From an uncultured Bacteroidales bacterium (GTDB taxonomy: Bacteria; Bacteroidota; Bacteroidia; Bacteroidales; UBA3663), in assembly GCA_905235375.1 (NCBI GenBank), contig CAJOLH010000009.1, positions 1-58,852 of the forward strand: 58,852 bases of DNA, read 5' to 3'. Shown in pieces: positions 16,193-24,024 of the stretch; position 1 is the first letter of the stretch; each line of letters begins with the position of its first letter. The notes beneath the pieces were generated by a model. The model was not told the DNA's origin, did not search any database, and worked only from the letters and a program-made list of their open reading frames with translations. Position numbers and translations under genes: made by a program.

Positions 16193-17701
16193 ATGAAAAC
16201 AAGCAGTTTCTTAAAGCTCTTTGGAGCTATGGTTGTTGTGAGCGGTGTGACTGCCGCTGCCACATTTAAGGTGATGGAGGGCAGAATAGAGAATAGTTTT
16301 GCCCAGCAGGATAGTTCGATTTCACTTACACCTACAGGATTCTTTACCACCGCCACGGGTTCGGTGACCGATAATGACTTCACGCGTGCTGCCGAGAAGA
16401 CGGTGAATGCCGTGGTGGGCATCACCAACAAGCAGGTGCGCCAGGCGCAGTCGTTCGGTGGCATGAACGATCCTTTCTTCGACTTCTTCTTTGGCCAGCG
16501 TGGTCAGCGCCAGCAGGAGCCGCAGTCGAGCGACCCCATGCCCGTCGGTGCAGGTTCGGGTGTCATCATTTCGAGCGACGGATATATCGTTACCAACAAT
16601 CACGTGATTGACAAGGCCGACGAGCTGACCGTCACCCTCAACGACCGTCGTCAGTTCACCGCTACCCTCGTGGGCACCGACCCCACCACCGACATTGCTC
16701 TGCTCAAGGTCGATGCCAAGGATCTTCCGACCATCCCGATGGGACAGAGTGATGCGCTGAAGGTAGGCGAATGGGTGCTTGCCGTGGGCAATCCGTTCAA
16801 CCTTACCAGCACAGTTACCGCAGGTATCGTCAGCGCCAAGGCGCGTAGCATCAGCGTAGGTAGCAACAAGCTCGGTATCGAAAGTTTCATCCAGACCGAT
16901 GCAGCCGTCAATCCTGGTAACTCGGGTGGCGCACTTGTCAATACGGCTGGTGAGCTTGTGGGCATCAACACTGCCATCTATTCTCAGACGGGTAACTATG
17001 CAGGTTATTCCTTCGCAGTTCCATCGAGCATTGTCAGCAAGGTTGTGACCGACTTGAAGCAGTATGGCACTGTGCAACGTGCACTGCTTGGTATCATGGG
17101 CGGCGATGTCAATGCCGATGTGGTCGAGCAGAAGGATCTGAAGGTCAACGAGGGTGTCTATGTCGATCAGGTTGCCGAAGACGGTGGTGCTGCTGAGGCA
17201 GGCATCAAGTCAGGCGACGTCATCACTTCGGTCAACGAAACCACCATCAACACCATGGCCCAGCTCCAAGGCGAGATCGCCCGCTATCGTCCAGGCGATA
17301 AGGTCAAGGTTGTGGTCGATCGTAAGGGTGAAAAGAAGAATTTCACCGTCACCCTCAAGAACACCAAGGGCAACACCGACGTGATTCAGACCAAGGGCAT
17401 CGACAAGCTGGGTGCTACGTTCAAGAACCTCTCTTCCCAGGAACTCGTCCGCTATGGTGTTCGTACGGGCGTGCAGATTGACAAGCTCGAGACCAACGGA
17501 CTCTTCTACCGTGCGGGTCTGCGCGAGAAGATGGTCATCATCAAGATCAATGACCAGGCCGTGAAGAGCGACAAGGACATCGAGAACATCTTCACTCAGC
17601 TTACCACCAAGCGTTCTGCCGATCAGGATCCGGTGATGTTCATCGCCGCAGTTACCGCCCAGGGTCGTGTGGGCTACTTCGCAGTCGATCTTTCGAAGTA
17701 A
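16193..17701 (+). CDS. HtrA/DegP-family periplasmic serine protease
   Basis: Degrades or refolds misfolded envelope proteins. 502 residues with an N-terminal hydrophobic segment (about residues 8-24) acting as signal or anchor. The trypsin-like domain has the triad H137 (NNHVID), D167 (TDIALL) and S244 (PGNSGGAL). Two PDZ domains follow (about 295-385 and 410-500). A Gln/Phe/Arg-rich loop (FFDFFFGQRGQRQQ, about 94-108) matches the LA loop position of DegP. Monocistronic between rnpB and a converging gene, with its own -7 element and terminator. Confidence 0.93.
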   Translation: MKTSSFLKLFGAMVVVSGVTAAATFKVMEGRIENSFAQQDSSISLTPTGFFTTATGSVTDNDFTRAAEKTVNAVVGITNKQVRQAQSFGGMNDPFFDFFFGQRGQRQQEPQSSDPMPVGAGSGVIISSDGYIVTNNHVIDKADELTVTLNDRRQFTATLVGTDPTTDIALLKVDAKDLPTIPMGQSDALKVGEWVLAVGNPFNLTSTVTAGIVSAKARSISVGSNKLGIESFIQTDAAVNPGNSGGALVNTAGELVGINTAIYSQTGNYAGYSFAVPSSIVSKVVTDLKQYGTVQRALLGIMGGDVNADVVEQKDLKVNEGVYVDQVAEDGGAAEAGIKSGDVITSVNETTINTMAQLQGEIARYRPGDKVKVVVDRKGEKKNFTVTLKNTKGNTDVIQTKGIDKLGATFKNLSSQELVRYGVRTGVQIDKLETNGLFYRAGLREKMVIIKINDQAVKSDKDIENIFTQLTTKRSADQDPVMFIAAVTAQGRVGYFAVDLSK

Positions 17702-17718
17702 ATGATTCATCAAATGTT

Positions 17719-17757
17719 AGGGGCGTGTCACGCAATCGTGATACGCCCCTAACTTTG
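17719..17757. terminator. Bidirectional terminator between htrA and the DUF4919 gene
   Basis: Stem AGGGGCGTGTCACG (17719-17732) with CGTGATACGCCCCT (17737-17750), one G-U pair, 4-nt loop. The arm shares a TAGGGGCGTGTCA block with the terminator at 44748. Confidence 0.85.
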
Positions 17758-17798
17758 TTATCTGGACTCAATCTTATCCCAATGCTCCAGATTCTTTG

Positions 17799-18494
17799 TC
17801 AAAATTCATACTTCTTGCGATACGCCTGTCGGCAAGCGCCGAAGTTGAAGAAGACGCCTCTCACGTCCTCGGCATTCGGCTGCACCTTCAGGTACTCCAC
17901 ATTTTCGTTGCAAAGTGAGTCTGATTCGATTTGCAGCCCCAGGCGGTTCAGCACTTCGTATTCATGTTCGATGTTGATGACGTGGATGGCATCATCGACA
18001 TCCGTGCCGTCGCCACTCGACACGATGGCATCCAGCAGGGCATCCTGTTTGTCGTTCCACAGCGTGTGGCTCACCGTATCTTTCAGCTGAAGATACGAGA
18101 AGGCAAGTGTCGAAATGGCGAGCAGGTCGAAGGGATCGTCCTCCAAAGCCGATTGTGCCACTTTGATGGCCTCGGTGCAGGTCTCCTTGCTGCCATTGGT
18201 GGTGACCAGTTCGCGGCGTATTTCGAAGAGTTTCTCCCTTTCTCGCTGATAGGGCACAAAATCCTCTTGGAGAGTATAGCCGTAGTAGAGGCAACGATAT
18301 TGCTCAAGGGTGAGTGTCGTATCGTTCTCTAAGTATTGCCGCATGAGCAGCGGATAGTAGTTCGGGCTTTTGCTGTTCTGTATCGACGTGCGAATCTCGC
18401 GATAGTTGGGCGCGACGACCTCCTGCGCTGCCACGTGTCCTGCCGACACCGCCAGCACCATCGATGCTATTCCTATCTTGGTGGAAATGTTCAT
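17799..18494 (-). CDS. DUF4919-type secreted protein
   Basis: 231 residues with a signal peptide (cleavage after GHVAAQ, about residue 24). The pattern (NYYPLLMRQYLENDTTLTLEQYRCLYYGYTLQEDF) fits my recollection of the DUF4919 family of Bacteroidetes, which has helical TPR-like character and no known function. It probably resides in the periplasm. The 163-bp gap to dnaB carries repeats and no recognisable promoter, so it may be read through from dnaB. It converges on htrA. Confidence 0.7.
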   Translation of the reverse strand: MNISTKIGIASMVLAVSAGHVAAQEVVAPNYREIRTSIQNSKSPNYYPLLMRQYLENDTTLTLEQYRCLYYGYTLQEDFVPYQREREKLFEIRRELVTTNGSKETCTEAIKVAQSALEDDPFDLLAISTLAFSYLQLKDTVSHTLWNDKQDALLDAIVSSGDGTDVDDAIHVINIEHEYEVLNRLGLQIESDSLCNENVEYLKVQPNAEDVRGVFFNFGACRQAYRKKYEF

Positions 18495-18522
18495 CTTTTT
18501 TCTATTTTCTTCAGGCAGTTCG

Positions 18523-18602
18523 GTATTACGTAATACTGGAATTACGAAATAACGGAATTACGTTATTCCGGAATTACGTTATATCGGTATTCCGATATTC
18601 CG
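18523..18602. repeat. Octamer array, CG-anchored (copy 2)
   Basis: Ten 8-bp units in a row, nine of which end in CG: among them GTATTACG, GAATTACG (three times), TTATTCCG and ATATTCCG. It lies in the dnaB-DUF4919 gap and is followed at 18611-18657 by units of 9-10 bp carrying CCCTT or CCTT that run up to the dnaB stop codon. Confidence 0.85.
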
Positions 18603-18657
18603 GAAATAACGAACCCTTCGAACCTTTCTTAATCCTTCTTAACCCTTTCAGAACCTA

Positions 18658-20241
18658 TTAGAATGGAGCCTCTCCCGGTTCGGGAGCGCCAAAATTGCCC
18701 GAAGGCGCTTCGAAGTCATTGGGCTGTTGGGACATGTTGGGACGCTGCTCGCTGTCCATGCGGGAAGACAGTTCCTGGGTGCCGCTCCAACGGGTGAGGG
18801 TGGAGGTGAGGCTCGCATCCTCGTCCTGGTTCTGGAAACGAACGAACTCACCTCGGAATCTCAGACGGATGTCGCCTACCGATCCGCTACGATGCTTGGC
18901 GATGATGACTTCGGCAATGCCGCGCAGGTCGTTGCCTTTCTCGTCCTCGTAGATCTTGTAGTATTCCGGGCGATGGATGAAGCACACCATGTCGGCATCC
19001 TGCTCGATGGCACCCGACTCGCGAAGGTCGGCGAGCTGAGGACGCTTGCCCTCGCCTTGGCGGGTTTCCACGCCACGGTTCAGCTGCGACAACGCGATGA
19101 TGGGGATGTCCAGTTCCTTGGCCAGACCTTTCAGCGAACGCGAGATGGTCGAAACCTCCTGCTCGCGCGAACCGAATTGCATACCGGCAGCCGTCATCAG
19201 CTGCAGGTAGTCAATCATGATAATTTTCACGCCATGCTCACGCACCAGTCGGCGGGCCTTTGTGCGCAGTTCAAATACCGACAGACCCGGGGTATCGTCC
19301 ACGTAGATGGGAGCGCCCTGCAACTGGGTGATGCGCGTGGTCAGCTTGGTCCACTCCTCAGTGGTCAGCTTGCCGCTCTTCACTTTCTCGCCCGAGATTT
19401 CGCAGACGTTCTGCAGCAATCGGTTCACGAGCTGAAGGTTGCTCATCTCCAGACTGAACATTCCGACGGGGATGTTGTAGTTCACCGCCATGTTCTTCAC
19501 CATCGAGAGCACCAGCGCTGTCTTACCCATAGCTGGGCGAGCAGCGATGATCACCAGGTCGGTGTTCTGCCAGCCGGAAGTGATCTTGTCGAGGTCGTGG
19601 AAGCCCGAAGGCAGACCCGACAGGCCGTCATCGCGATTCGATGCCTGCTCAATCTTTTTCAGGGCATCCTGTATCACCGGGTCGATCTGGATGACATCCT
19701 TCTTGATGTTGTGCTGCGAGAGCTGGAACAGCTCACCTTCGGCACTTTGCATCAGGGCATCGATGTCGGTGGTCTCGTCGAAAGCAGCCGTCTCAAGTTT
19801 GCCTGCATAGTTGATCAGTTGGCGTGCCAGCGACTTTTGGGCAATGATCTTTGCATGATACTCGATGTTCGCTGCCGAGCCCACCTTGCTCGTCAGGGTG
19901 GCGATGTAGTAGGCACCGCCCACCTCTTCGATGTCGCCATTCCGCTGCAGTCGGTTGGTGACTGTCAGCATGTCGATGGGTTCCTGGTTGAATGCCAGCT
20001 CCTGGATGGCAGCAAAGATCAGTTGGTGCTTGTGGTCGTAGAACGATTCGGGCTTCAGTAGGTCGGAGATTACCGAGTAGGCATCCTTTTCGAGCATAAG
20101 GGCACCCAGTACAGCCTCTTCCACCTCGGTGGCTTGAGGCTGCACCTTGCCCAAAGCAGGTTGTTGGGGCGACTGTGCACGGGTATTGCGTCGGTTGGCT
20201 GACGCGCCTCCGTTTGTACTAAAGTTGTTGTTGGTTGGCAT
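18658..20241 (-). CDS. dnaB: Replicative DNA helicase
   Basis: Hexameric helicase that unwinds DNA at the replication fork and recruits primase. 527 residues: a Gly/Asn-rich N-terminal tail (about 1-35), the DnaB N-terminal domain (about 38-140), linker, then the RecA-like domain with Walker A ARPAMGKTA (234-242), Walker B region IIMIDYLQLM and the sensor block SQLNRGVE. The C-terminal tail is Gln/Pro/Gly-rich. No intein is present. Starts 6 bp after the zinc-ribbon gene, so the two form an operon. Confidence 0.97.
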   Translation of the reverse strand: MPTNNNFSTNGGASANRRNTRAQSPQQPALGKVQPQATEVEEAVLGALMLEKDAYSVISDLLKPESFYDHKHQLIFAAIQELAFNQEPIDMLTVTNRLQRNGDIEEVGGAYYIATLTSKVGSAANIEYHAKIIAQKSLARQLINYAGKLETAAFDETTDIDALMQSAEGELFQLSQHNIKKDVIQIDPVIQDALKKIEQASNRDDGLSGLPSGFHDLDKITSGWQNTDLVIIAARPAMGKTALVLSMVKNMAVNYNIPVGMFSLEMSNLQLVNRLLQNVCEISGEKVKSGKLTTEEWTKLTTRITQLQGAPIYVDDTPGLSVFELRTKARRLVREHGVKIIMIDYLQLMTAAGMQFGSREQEVSTISRSLKGLAKELDIPIIALSQLNRGVETRQGEGKRPQLADLRESGAIEQDADMVCFIHRPEYYKIYEDEKGNDLRGIAEVIIAKHRSGSVGDIRLRFRGEFVRFQNQDEDASLTSTLTRWSGTQELSSRMDSEQRPNMSQQPNDFEAPSGNFGAPEPGEAPF

Positions 20242-20247
20242 GTCGGA

Positions 20248-21039
20248 TTAGAGGCCGGCCAGGAGTCCCTTCTTGCGGCGACGCATCTCATTCTGGTTGG
20301 CCAGTTCTTCATCGATGAGGATTCGGCCGCAGTATTCGCAAGTAATAATCTTTTTGCGCATCTGCACGTCAATCTGACGTTGTGGGGTCACTTTGTTGAA
20401 GCAGCCCGAGCAAGACTCGCGCTCGATGGGAACGATAGCCAGGCCGTTGTGAGCCTTGCGGTGGATGCGCTGGAACGTCGTCATCAGGTTCTTGTCGGTC
20501 ATCGAGTTCTCGATCTTCTTGGCCTTCTCGCGCATCACCTCCTCCTCGTTGCGGGTCTCGGCGATGATTTCGTCCAACTCGCCTTTCTTGGTCTCGAGGT
20601 CGCCATGACGCTCCTCCACTTCCTTGCGGCAGTTGGCTTCTTTCTCTTCGAACATGGCAATCTGGTCAAGGTTTTCGCGGATGCGCTTGTTGGCAAGTTC
20701 GATTTCCAGACCCTGGTATTCAATCTCCTTGGTCAGGAATTCATACTGCTTGTTGTTCTGCACATCGTCCTGCTGATGAGTATATTGGTCAATCAGCTCC
20801 TCGGCCTGGGTTATCTTCTCCTGCATGTCCTGAATCTTGTGGCGGCAGGCTTCAATTTCCTCATGGAACTTGGCGATGCGGGCGTTGAGGTCTTCCACTT
20901 CATGTTCCATATCCTCCACCTCCTGTGGCAATTCGCCGCGCAGACTCTTGATACGGTCAATCTCCGAAACGTAAAGCTGCAGCTTGTAAAGGTTAGCCAG
21001 CTTCTCTTCTACACTCAGTTCTTTTTCAATCTTTGGCAT
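20248..21039 (-). CDS. Coiled-coil protein with C4 zinc ribbon (DUF164 type)
   Basis: 263 residues from the ATG at 21039. Residues about 5-185 are a long antiparallel-type coiled coil, followed by a zinc ribbon with cysteines at 210, 213, 234 and 237 (CSGC ... CEYC). Family members are widespread and often neighbour NIF3-family genes; here nif3 is 1.4 kb away on the other strand. A role in nucleic acid or chaperone biology is proposed for relatives but not established. The promoter at 21224-21255 implies a leader of about 180 nt. Confidence 0.85.
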   Translation of the reverse strand: MPKIEKELSVEEKLANLYKLQLYVSEIDRIKSLRGELPQEVEDMEHEVEDLNARIAKFHEEIEACRHKIQDMQEKITQAEELIDQYTHQQDDVQNNKQYEFLTKEIEYQGLEIELANKRIRENLDQIAMFEEKEANCRKEVEERHGDLETKKGELDEIIAETRNEEEVMREKAKKIENSMTDKNLMTTFQRIHRKAHNGLAIVPIERESCSGCFNKVTPQRQIDVQMRKKIITCEYCGRILIDEELANQNEMRRRKKGLLAGL

Positions 21040-21050
21040 AATAATGATAT

Positions 21051-21203
21051 TTAATAATCCCTTAATGAAAGCCCACAAAAAAGCCATATACCCGTCGTTT
21101 TTGGTCTAAACCATTGGTCATGACGTGATTTTGTCATAACCCCTGGTACCATTCCCATTCGGCCGAGTAGATCAGGCCGCTTGGGCGGACGTTTATATAG
21201 CAT
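21051..21203 (-). CDS. Possible 50-residue leader peptide upstream of the zinc-ribbon gene
   Basis: An ORF starting about 14 nt after the predicted transcript start and ending 11 bp before the zinc-ribbon gene start. The product is Arg-rich (MLYKRPPKRPDLLGRMG...). It fits neatly inside the leader, but the same DNA can form hairpins (see findings), so it may be an untranslated leader instead. No recognised family. Confidence 0.3.
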   Translation of the reverse strand: MLYKRPPKRPDLLGRMGMVPGVMTKSRHDQWFRPKTTGIWLFCGLSLRDY

Positions 21204-21223
21204 CTTTTGTCTTTTAGCGGTTG

Positions 21224-21255
21224 CAAAGATAGGACAAATTAGCGAAAATAGCAAA
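21224..21255 (-). promoter_or_regulatory. Promoter of the zinc-ribbon/dnaB operon
   Basis: TATCTTTG at 21224-21231 and TTTG at 21252-21255 on the minus strand, exactly 20 bp apart. The predicted start is near 21217. Confidence 0.8.
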
Positions 21256-21280
21256 TTTTTTAGTCGTTTTATCATTTTTT

Positions 21281-21312
21281 TTTGCAAATAAGGAATAATT
21301 GTTATAATTTTG
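21281..21312 (+). promoter_or_regulatory. Promoter of the DUF3078 gene
   Basis: TTTG at 21281-21284 and TAATTTTG at 21305-21312, 20 bp apart, ending 57 bp before the start codon. Confidence 0.75.
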
Positions 21313-21369
21313 CATTTAGAATTTACAAATGAATCATCACTCATCATTTAAAAATATAATATCAAAATT

Positions 21370-22332
21370 ATGAAAAAACTGATTCTTTCTGCCATCGTGC
21401 TGTCGATGGCAACTATGAATGTGATGGCAGAAGATGCTGCCGAGGATGCTAACAAGCACTGGACCAAGTCGGGCAATGCGAGCCTGCAGTTCACCCAGGG
21501 CTACATCTCGAAGAACTGGTACAAGGGCGGTGTGTCGAGCTTTGCTCTGTTGGGCACTGCCGACTACACGTTCAACTATAAGTATGAGAAGTTTGCTTGG
21601 GATAATGCTATCGAGGCCAAGCTCGGTTTTGTGAATGCCAGCAGCCAGTACCGCACTTTCATCACCAACAACGACATTCTCAAGTGGACCTCCAAGATCG
21701 GCTACGAGGCAGGCCAGAACTGGTTCTACACCTTGCAGGGCATCGGTCAGACGCAGTTCTGCACCGGCTGGCAGGAGGATAAGGGCACCGGCGAAGTGAC
21801 CGAGGTTTCGAAATTCATGAACCCTGCCTACCTCAACGTCTCTCTCGGTATGGACTGGAAGAAGGAGACCGAGAAGATCAAGTTCTCAATCTATATGTCG
21901 CCCTTCGGATATAACCTCAAGTTTGTCAGCGATCCTCGTCGTAACTTCGCAGATGAGGCAGATTTGAGCACTTATCGCAAAGGCCGCATCGACGGAACGC
22001 AGTTTGGCGTTCATGCCGGCGACTACAACCTGTATGACTTTGGTGTGGGTGCAAAGGCAACACTGGAGTACAAGGTTTGCAAGTATCTGACTTGGAGCAG
22101 CCAGGCCACCTACTATTCTCCGCTTTGGGATTGCGGCAAGTACAAGAACAACGTCTATACTGAGGTCGATTGGGAGAACACCTTCGATATGCCGCTCAAC
22201 AAGTACTTCTCGACCAAGCTCTATACGCACCTTCGTTTCGATGATTCCGTAGGTCCAGACAACAAGGGTACGGGATGGGGTTACTTCCAGTTCACCGAGC
22301 TCCTCAGCTTCGGCCTTTCTTATAAATGGTAA
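21370..22332 (+). CDS. DUF3078-type outer-membrane protein
   Basis: 320 residues with a signal peptide (MKKLILSAIVLSMATMNVMA). The mature part begins HWTKSGNASLQFTQGYISKNWYKGG, the characteristic opening of DUF3078 proteins, and continues as amphipathic strands ending in an aromatic C-terminus (LLSFGLSYKW), so it is probably a beta-barrel in the outer membrane. Function of the family is unknown. Monocistronic promoter; the palindromic 10-bp-unit element follows 3 bp after its stop. Confidence 0.82.
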   Translation: MKKLILSAIVLSMATMNVMAEDAAEDANKHWTKSGNASLQFTQGYISKNWYKGGVSSFALLGTADYTFNYKYEKFAWDNAIEAKLGFVNASSQYRTFITNNDILKWTSKIGYEAGQNWFYTLQGIGQTQFCTGWQEDKGTGEVTEVSKFMNPAYLNVSLGMDWKKETEKIKFSIYMSPFGYNLKFVSDPRRNFADEADLSTYRKGRIDGTQFGVHAGDYNLYDFGVGAKATLEYKVCKYLTWSSQATYYSPLWDCGKYKNNVYTEVDWENTFDMPLNKYFSTKLYTHLRFDDSVGPDNKGTGWGYFQFTELLSFGLSYKW

Positions 22333-22335
22333 ATT

Positions 22336-22481
22336 CGAAGGGATATAAAGGGATTGTTAGGGAATTTAAGGGATATTAAAGGACGAATGTTCTTGGGATC
22401 AGCCTTGGGCTTCGGTTCCTTTGGCGGAACTAATGTCCCTTCCAATCCCTTAATATCCCTATTTATCCCTAAGTATCCCTT
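22336..22481. repeat. Palindromic 10-bp-unit element, copy 1
   Basis: Left arm of five 10-bp units (22336-22385) carrying AGGGAT or a close variant, a 46-bp core, then five units with TCCC (22432-22481). It fills the whole gap and ends 5 bp before the NIF3 gene start. Confidence 0.8.
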
Positions 22482-22486
22482 GAAAA

Positions 22487-23287
22487 ATGAAATTTATTGA
22501 CATCTTCTGCGCTATCGAAGCATTTGCTCCACGTGAGTTGCAGGAATCGTACGATAATGCTGGCCTCCAGTGCGGTGACCCCCGCATGGAGGTCAGTCGT
22601 GTCCTTACGTGTCTCGACATCACCGAGGAAGTGATTGAGGAGGCACATCGGCACGCATGTCAGCTGGTGGTGAGCCATCACCCGCTGCTTTTCCATGGGC
22701 TGAAGGTCGTCAATCCGCAGGAGGACTACATCAGCCGTATCCTCATGGCTGCCATCCGATATGGCATAGGTATCTACAGTGCCCACACCAACCTCGACAA
22801 GGCAGAGGGTGGCATCAACCATCGCTTGGCTGCATTGCTCCAACTCTCCGATGTGCGTCCGATGTCGGAGTGCGGTGTCGTTGGAAAGCTGCCTCACCCC
22901 ATGTTGGCGCAAGAACTGCTCACCTACGTTCAGGCTAAGCTCTCGGCGGGGACTGCTAATGCCGATTCGCCCTGCATCTTGCGCTACAATCGCGAGGCCA
23001 CTTGTCTTCGTCATGATGCTCCTCTGCTCTGTAGTCTTGCTCTCTGCGGAGGTTCGGGCAGTGACTTCATCGCTGAAGCTGAGTCATTGGGCGCTGATGC
23101 CTACCTCACGGGCGAGATGCACTATCACAGTTGGTTCGGTCATCCCGATATCCTCCTCATCGAAGCCGGTCATTTCGAGACTGAACAGATTGCGCCCGCC
23201 CTGCTCGCCGATATCATCACGCAGGCTTGCCCGGATGTGGAATGTCTAACAACTAATTGCCACCATAGCCCGACACTTTTTGTTTGA
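22487..23287 (+). CDS. NIF3-family dinuclear-metal protein
   Basis: 266 residues. The family forms hexameric toroids with two metal ions per subunit; biochemical role is unsettled (annotated as GTP cyclohydrolase type 2 in some entries). Probable metal ligands are H64/H65 in SHHPLLFHG, D104 in SAHTNLDKAEGG, and H229 and E233 in GHFETE. It is the short form, without the CutA-like insertion of the about 365-residue versions. No promoter is seen in the upstream repeat element, so it is probably co-transcribed with the DUF3078 gene. Confidence 0.88.
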   Translation: MKFIDIFCAIEAFAPRELQESYDNAGLQCGDPRMEVSRVLTCLDITEEVIEEAHRHACQLVVSHHPLLFHGLKVVNPQEDYISRILMAAIRYGIGIYSAHTNLDKAEGGINHRLAALLQLSDVRPMSECGVVGKLPHPMLAQELLTYVQAKLSAGTANADSPCILRYNREATCLRHDAPLLCSLALCGGSGSDFIAEAESLGADAYLTGEMHYHSWFGHPDILLIEAGHFETEQIAPALLADIITQACPDVECLTTNCHHSPTLFV

Positions 23288-23299
23288 ATAAACTATCTG

Positions 23300-23326
23300 T
23301 TTTCGATACTTCAAAAGAATCGAAAA
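23300..23326 (+). terminator. Possible terminator after the NIF3 gene
   Basis: TTTTCGAT (23300-23307) pairs with ATCGAAAA (23319-23326); no T run follows. Confidence 0.3.
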
Positions 23327-23353
23327 AGCGTAGAGAATGTTCACCGATAGAGG

Positions 23354-23857
23354 CATGTCCCCCAACGTTCATGAGAGGACATGATTCTATTGGAAGATGT
23401 CCTCCAACGTACGCTGGGGGACATGCTACGACGGGATGATGTCCTCTTACGTTCGCTGGGGGACATGCTGCGATGGGATGATGTCCTCTAACGTACGCTG
23501 GAGGACATGCTACGACGGGAAGATGTCCTCTAACGTACGCTGGAGGACATGCTGCGACGGGAAGATGTCCTCTTACGTACGCTGGGGGACATGCTTCGAC
23601 AGAATGATGTCCTCTTACGTACGCTGAAGGACATGCTTCGACAGAATGATGTCCTCTAACGTACGCTGAAGGACATGCTACGACGGGAAGATGTCCTCTT
23701 ACGTACGCTGAAGGACATGCTACGACGGGAAGATGTCCTCTAACGTACGCTGAAGGACATGCTACAACAGGATGATGTCCTCTAACGTACGCTGAAGGAC
23801 ATGCTACGATAGGAAGATGTCCTCTAACGGCCGTTAGGGGACATGCTGCGATAGGAA
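23354..23857. repeat. 42-bp hairpin minisatellite, 12 copies
   Basis: Twelve 42-bp units (first one degenerate). Each unit has GATGTCC...GGACAT arms around an ACGTACGCT-type loop, followed by a linker of about 13 bp (GCTACGACGGGAA type). Arm variants stay paired or become G-U pairs, and the last unit is a 14-bp perfect-but-one palindrome. It occupies most of the 737-bp gap between the NIF3 gene and clpA. There is no TAnnTTTG promoter in the array. Confidence 0.95.
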
Positions 23858-24024
23858 ATCGCTTTTCCGCATTTAGAACCAGTAATTATCTTTCGTGGGG
23901 AAGAAGGTCATCATCACGGATTATCATCCTCCTTTGGCGAGGCATGGAGTTGGCCGTGGCTGAAGAGTTTTGAGTTTGCGTACGCAAAGGAAACTGCTTA
24001 TATTCTATAGTAAAGATAATTGGA
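23858..24024. other. Spacer between the minisatellite and clpA
   Basis: No gene. It holds a 14-bp perfect palindrome TTTGCGTACGCAAA (23975-23988) and a spaced inverted pair, AATTATCTTT near 23886 and AAAGATAATT near 24015. The pair could be terminal repeats of a decayed small element, but this is weak. Confidence 0.4.

Noticed and set aside
23397..23627. 76-residue ORF inside the 42-bp array (MSSNVRWGTCYDG repeats)
   Set aside because: 42 is a multiple of three, so any repeat unit without a stop gives an open frame. It ends where one unit changes to TGA, and nothing suggests translation.
23354..23857. CRISPR array
   Set aside because: The unit includes the spacer-like part; there are no unique spacers and no cas genes in the window.
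23880..24022. Small inverted-repeat mobile element (MITE) between the array and clpA
   Set aside because: The end pair is only about 10 bp, has no target duplication I can see and no second copy in the window; kept only as a weak note.
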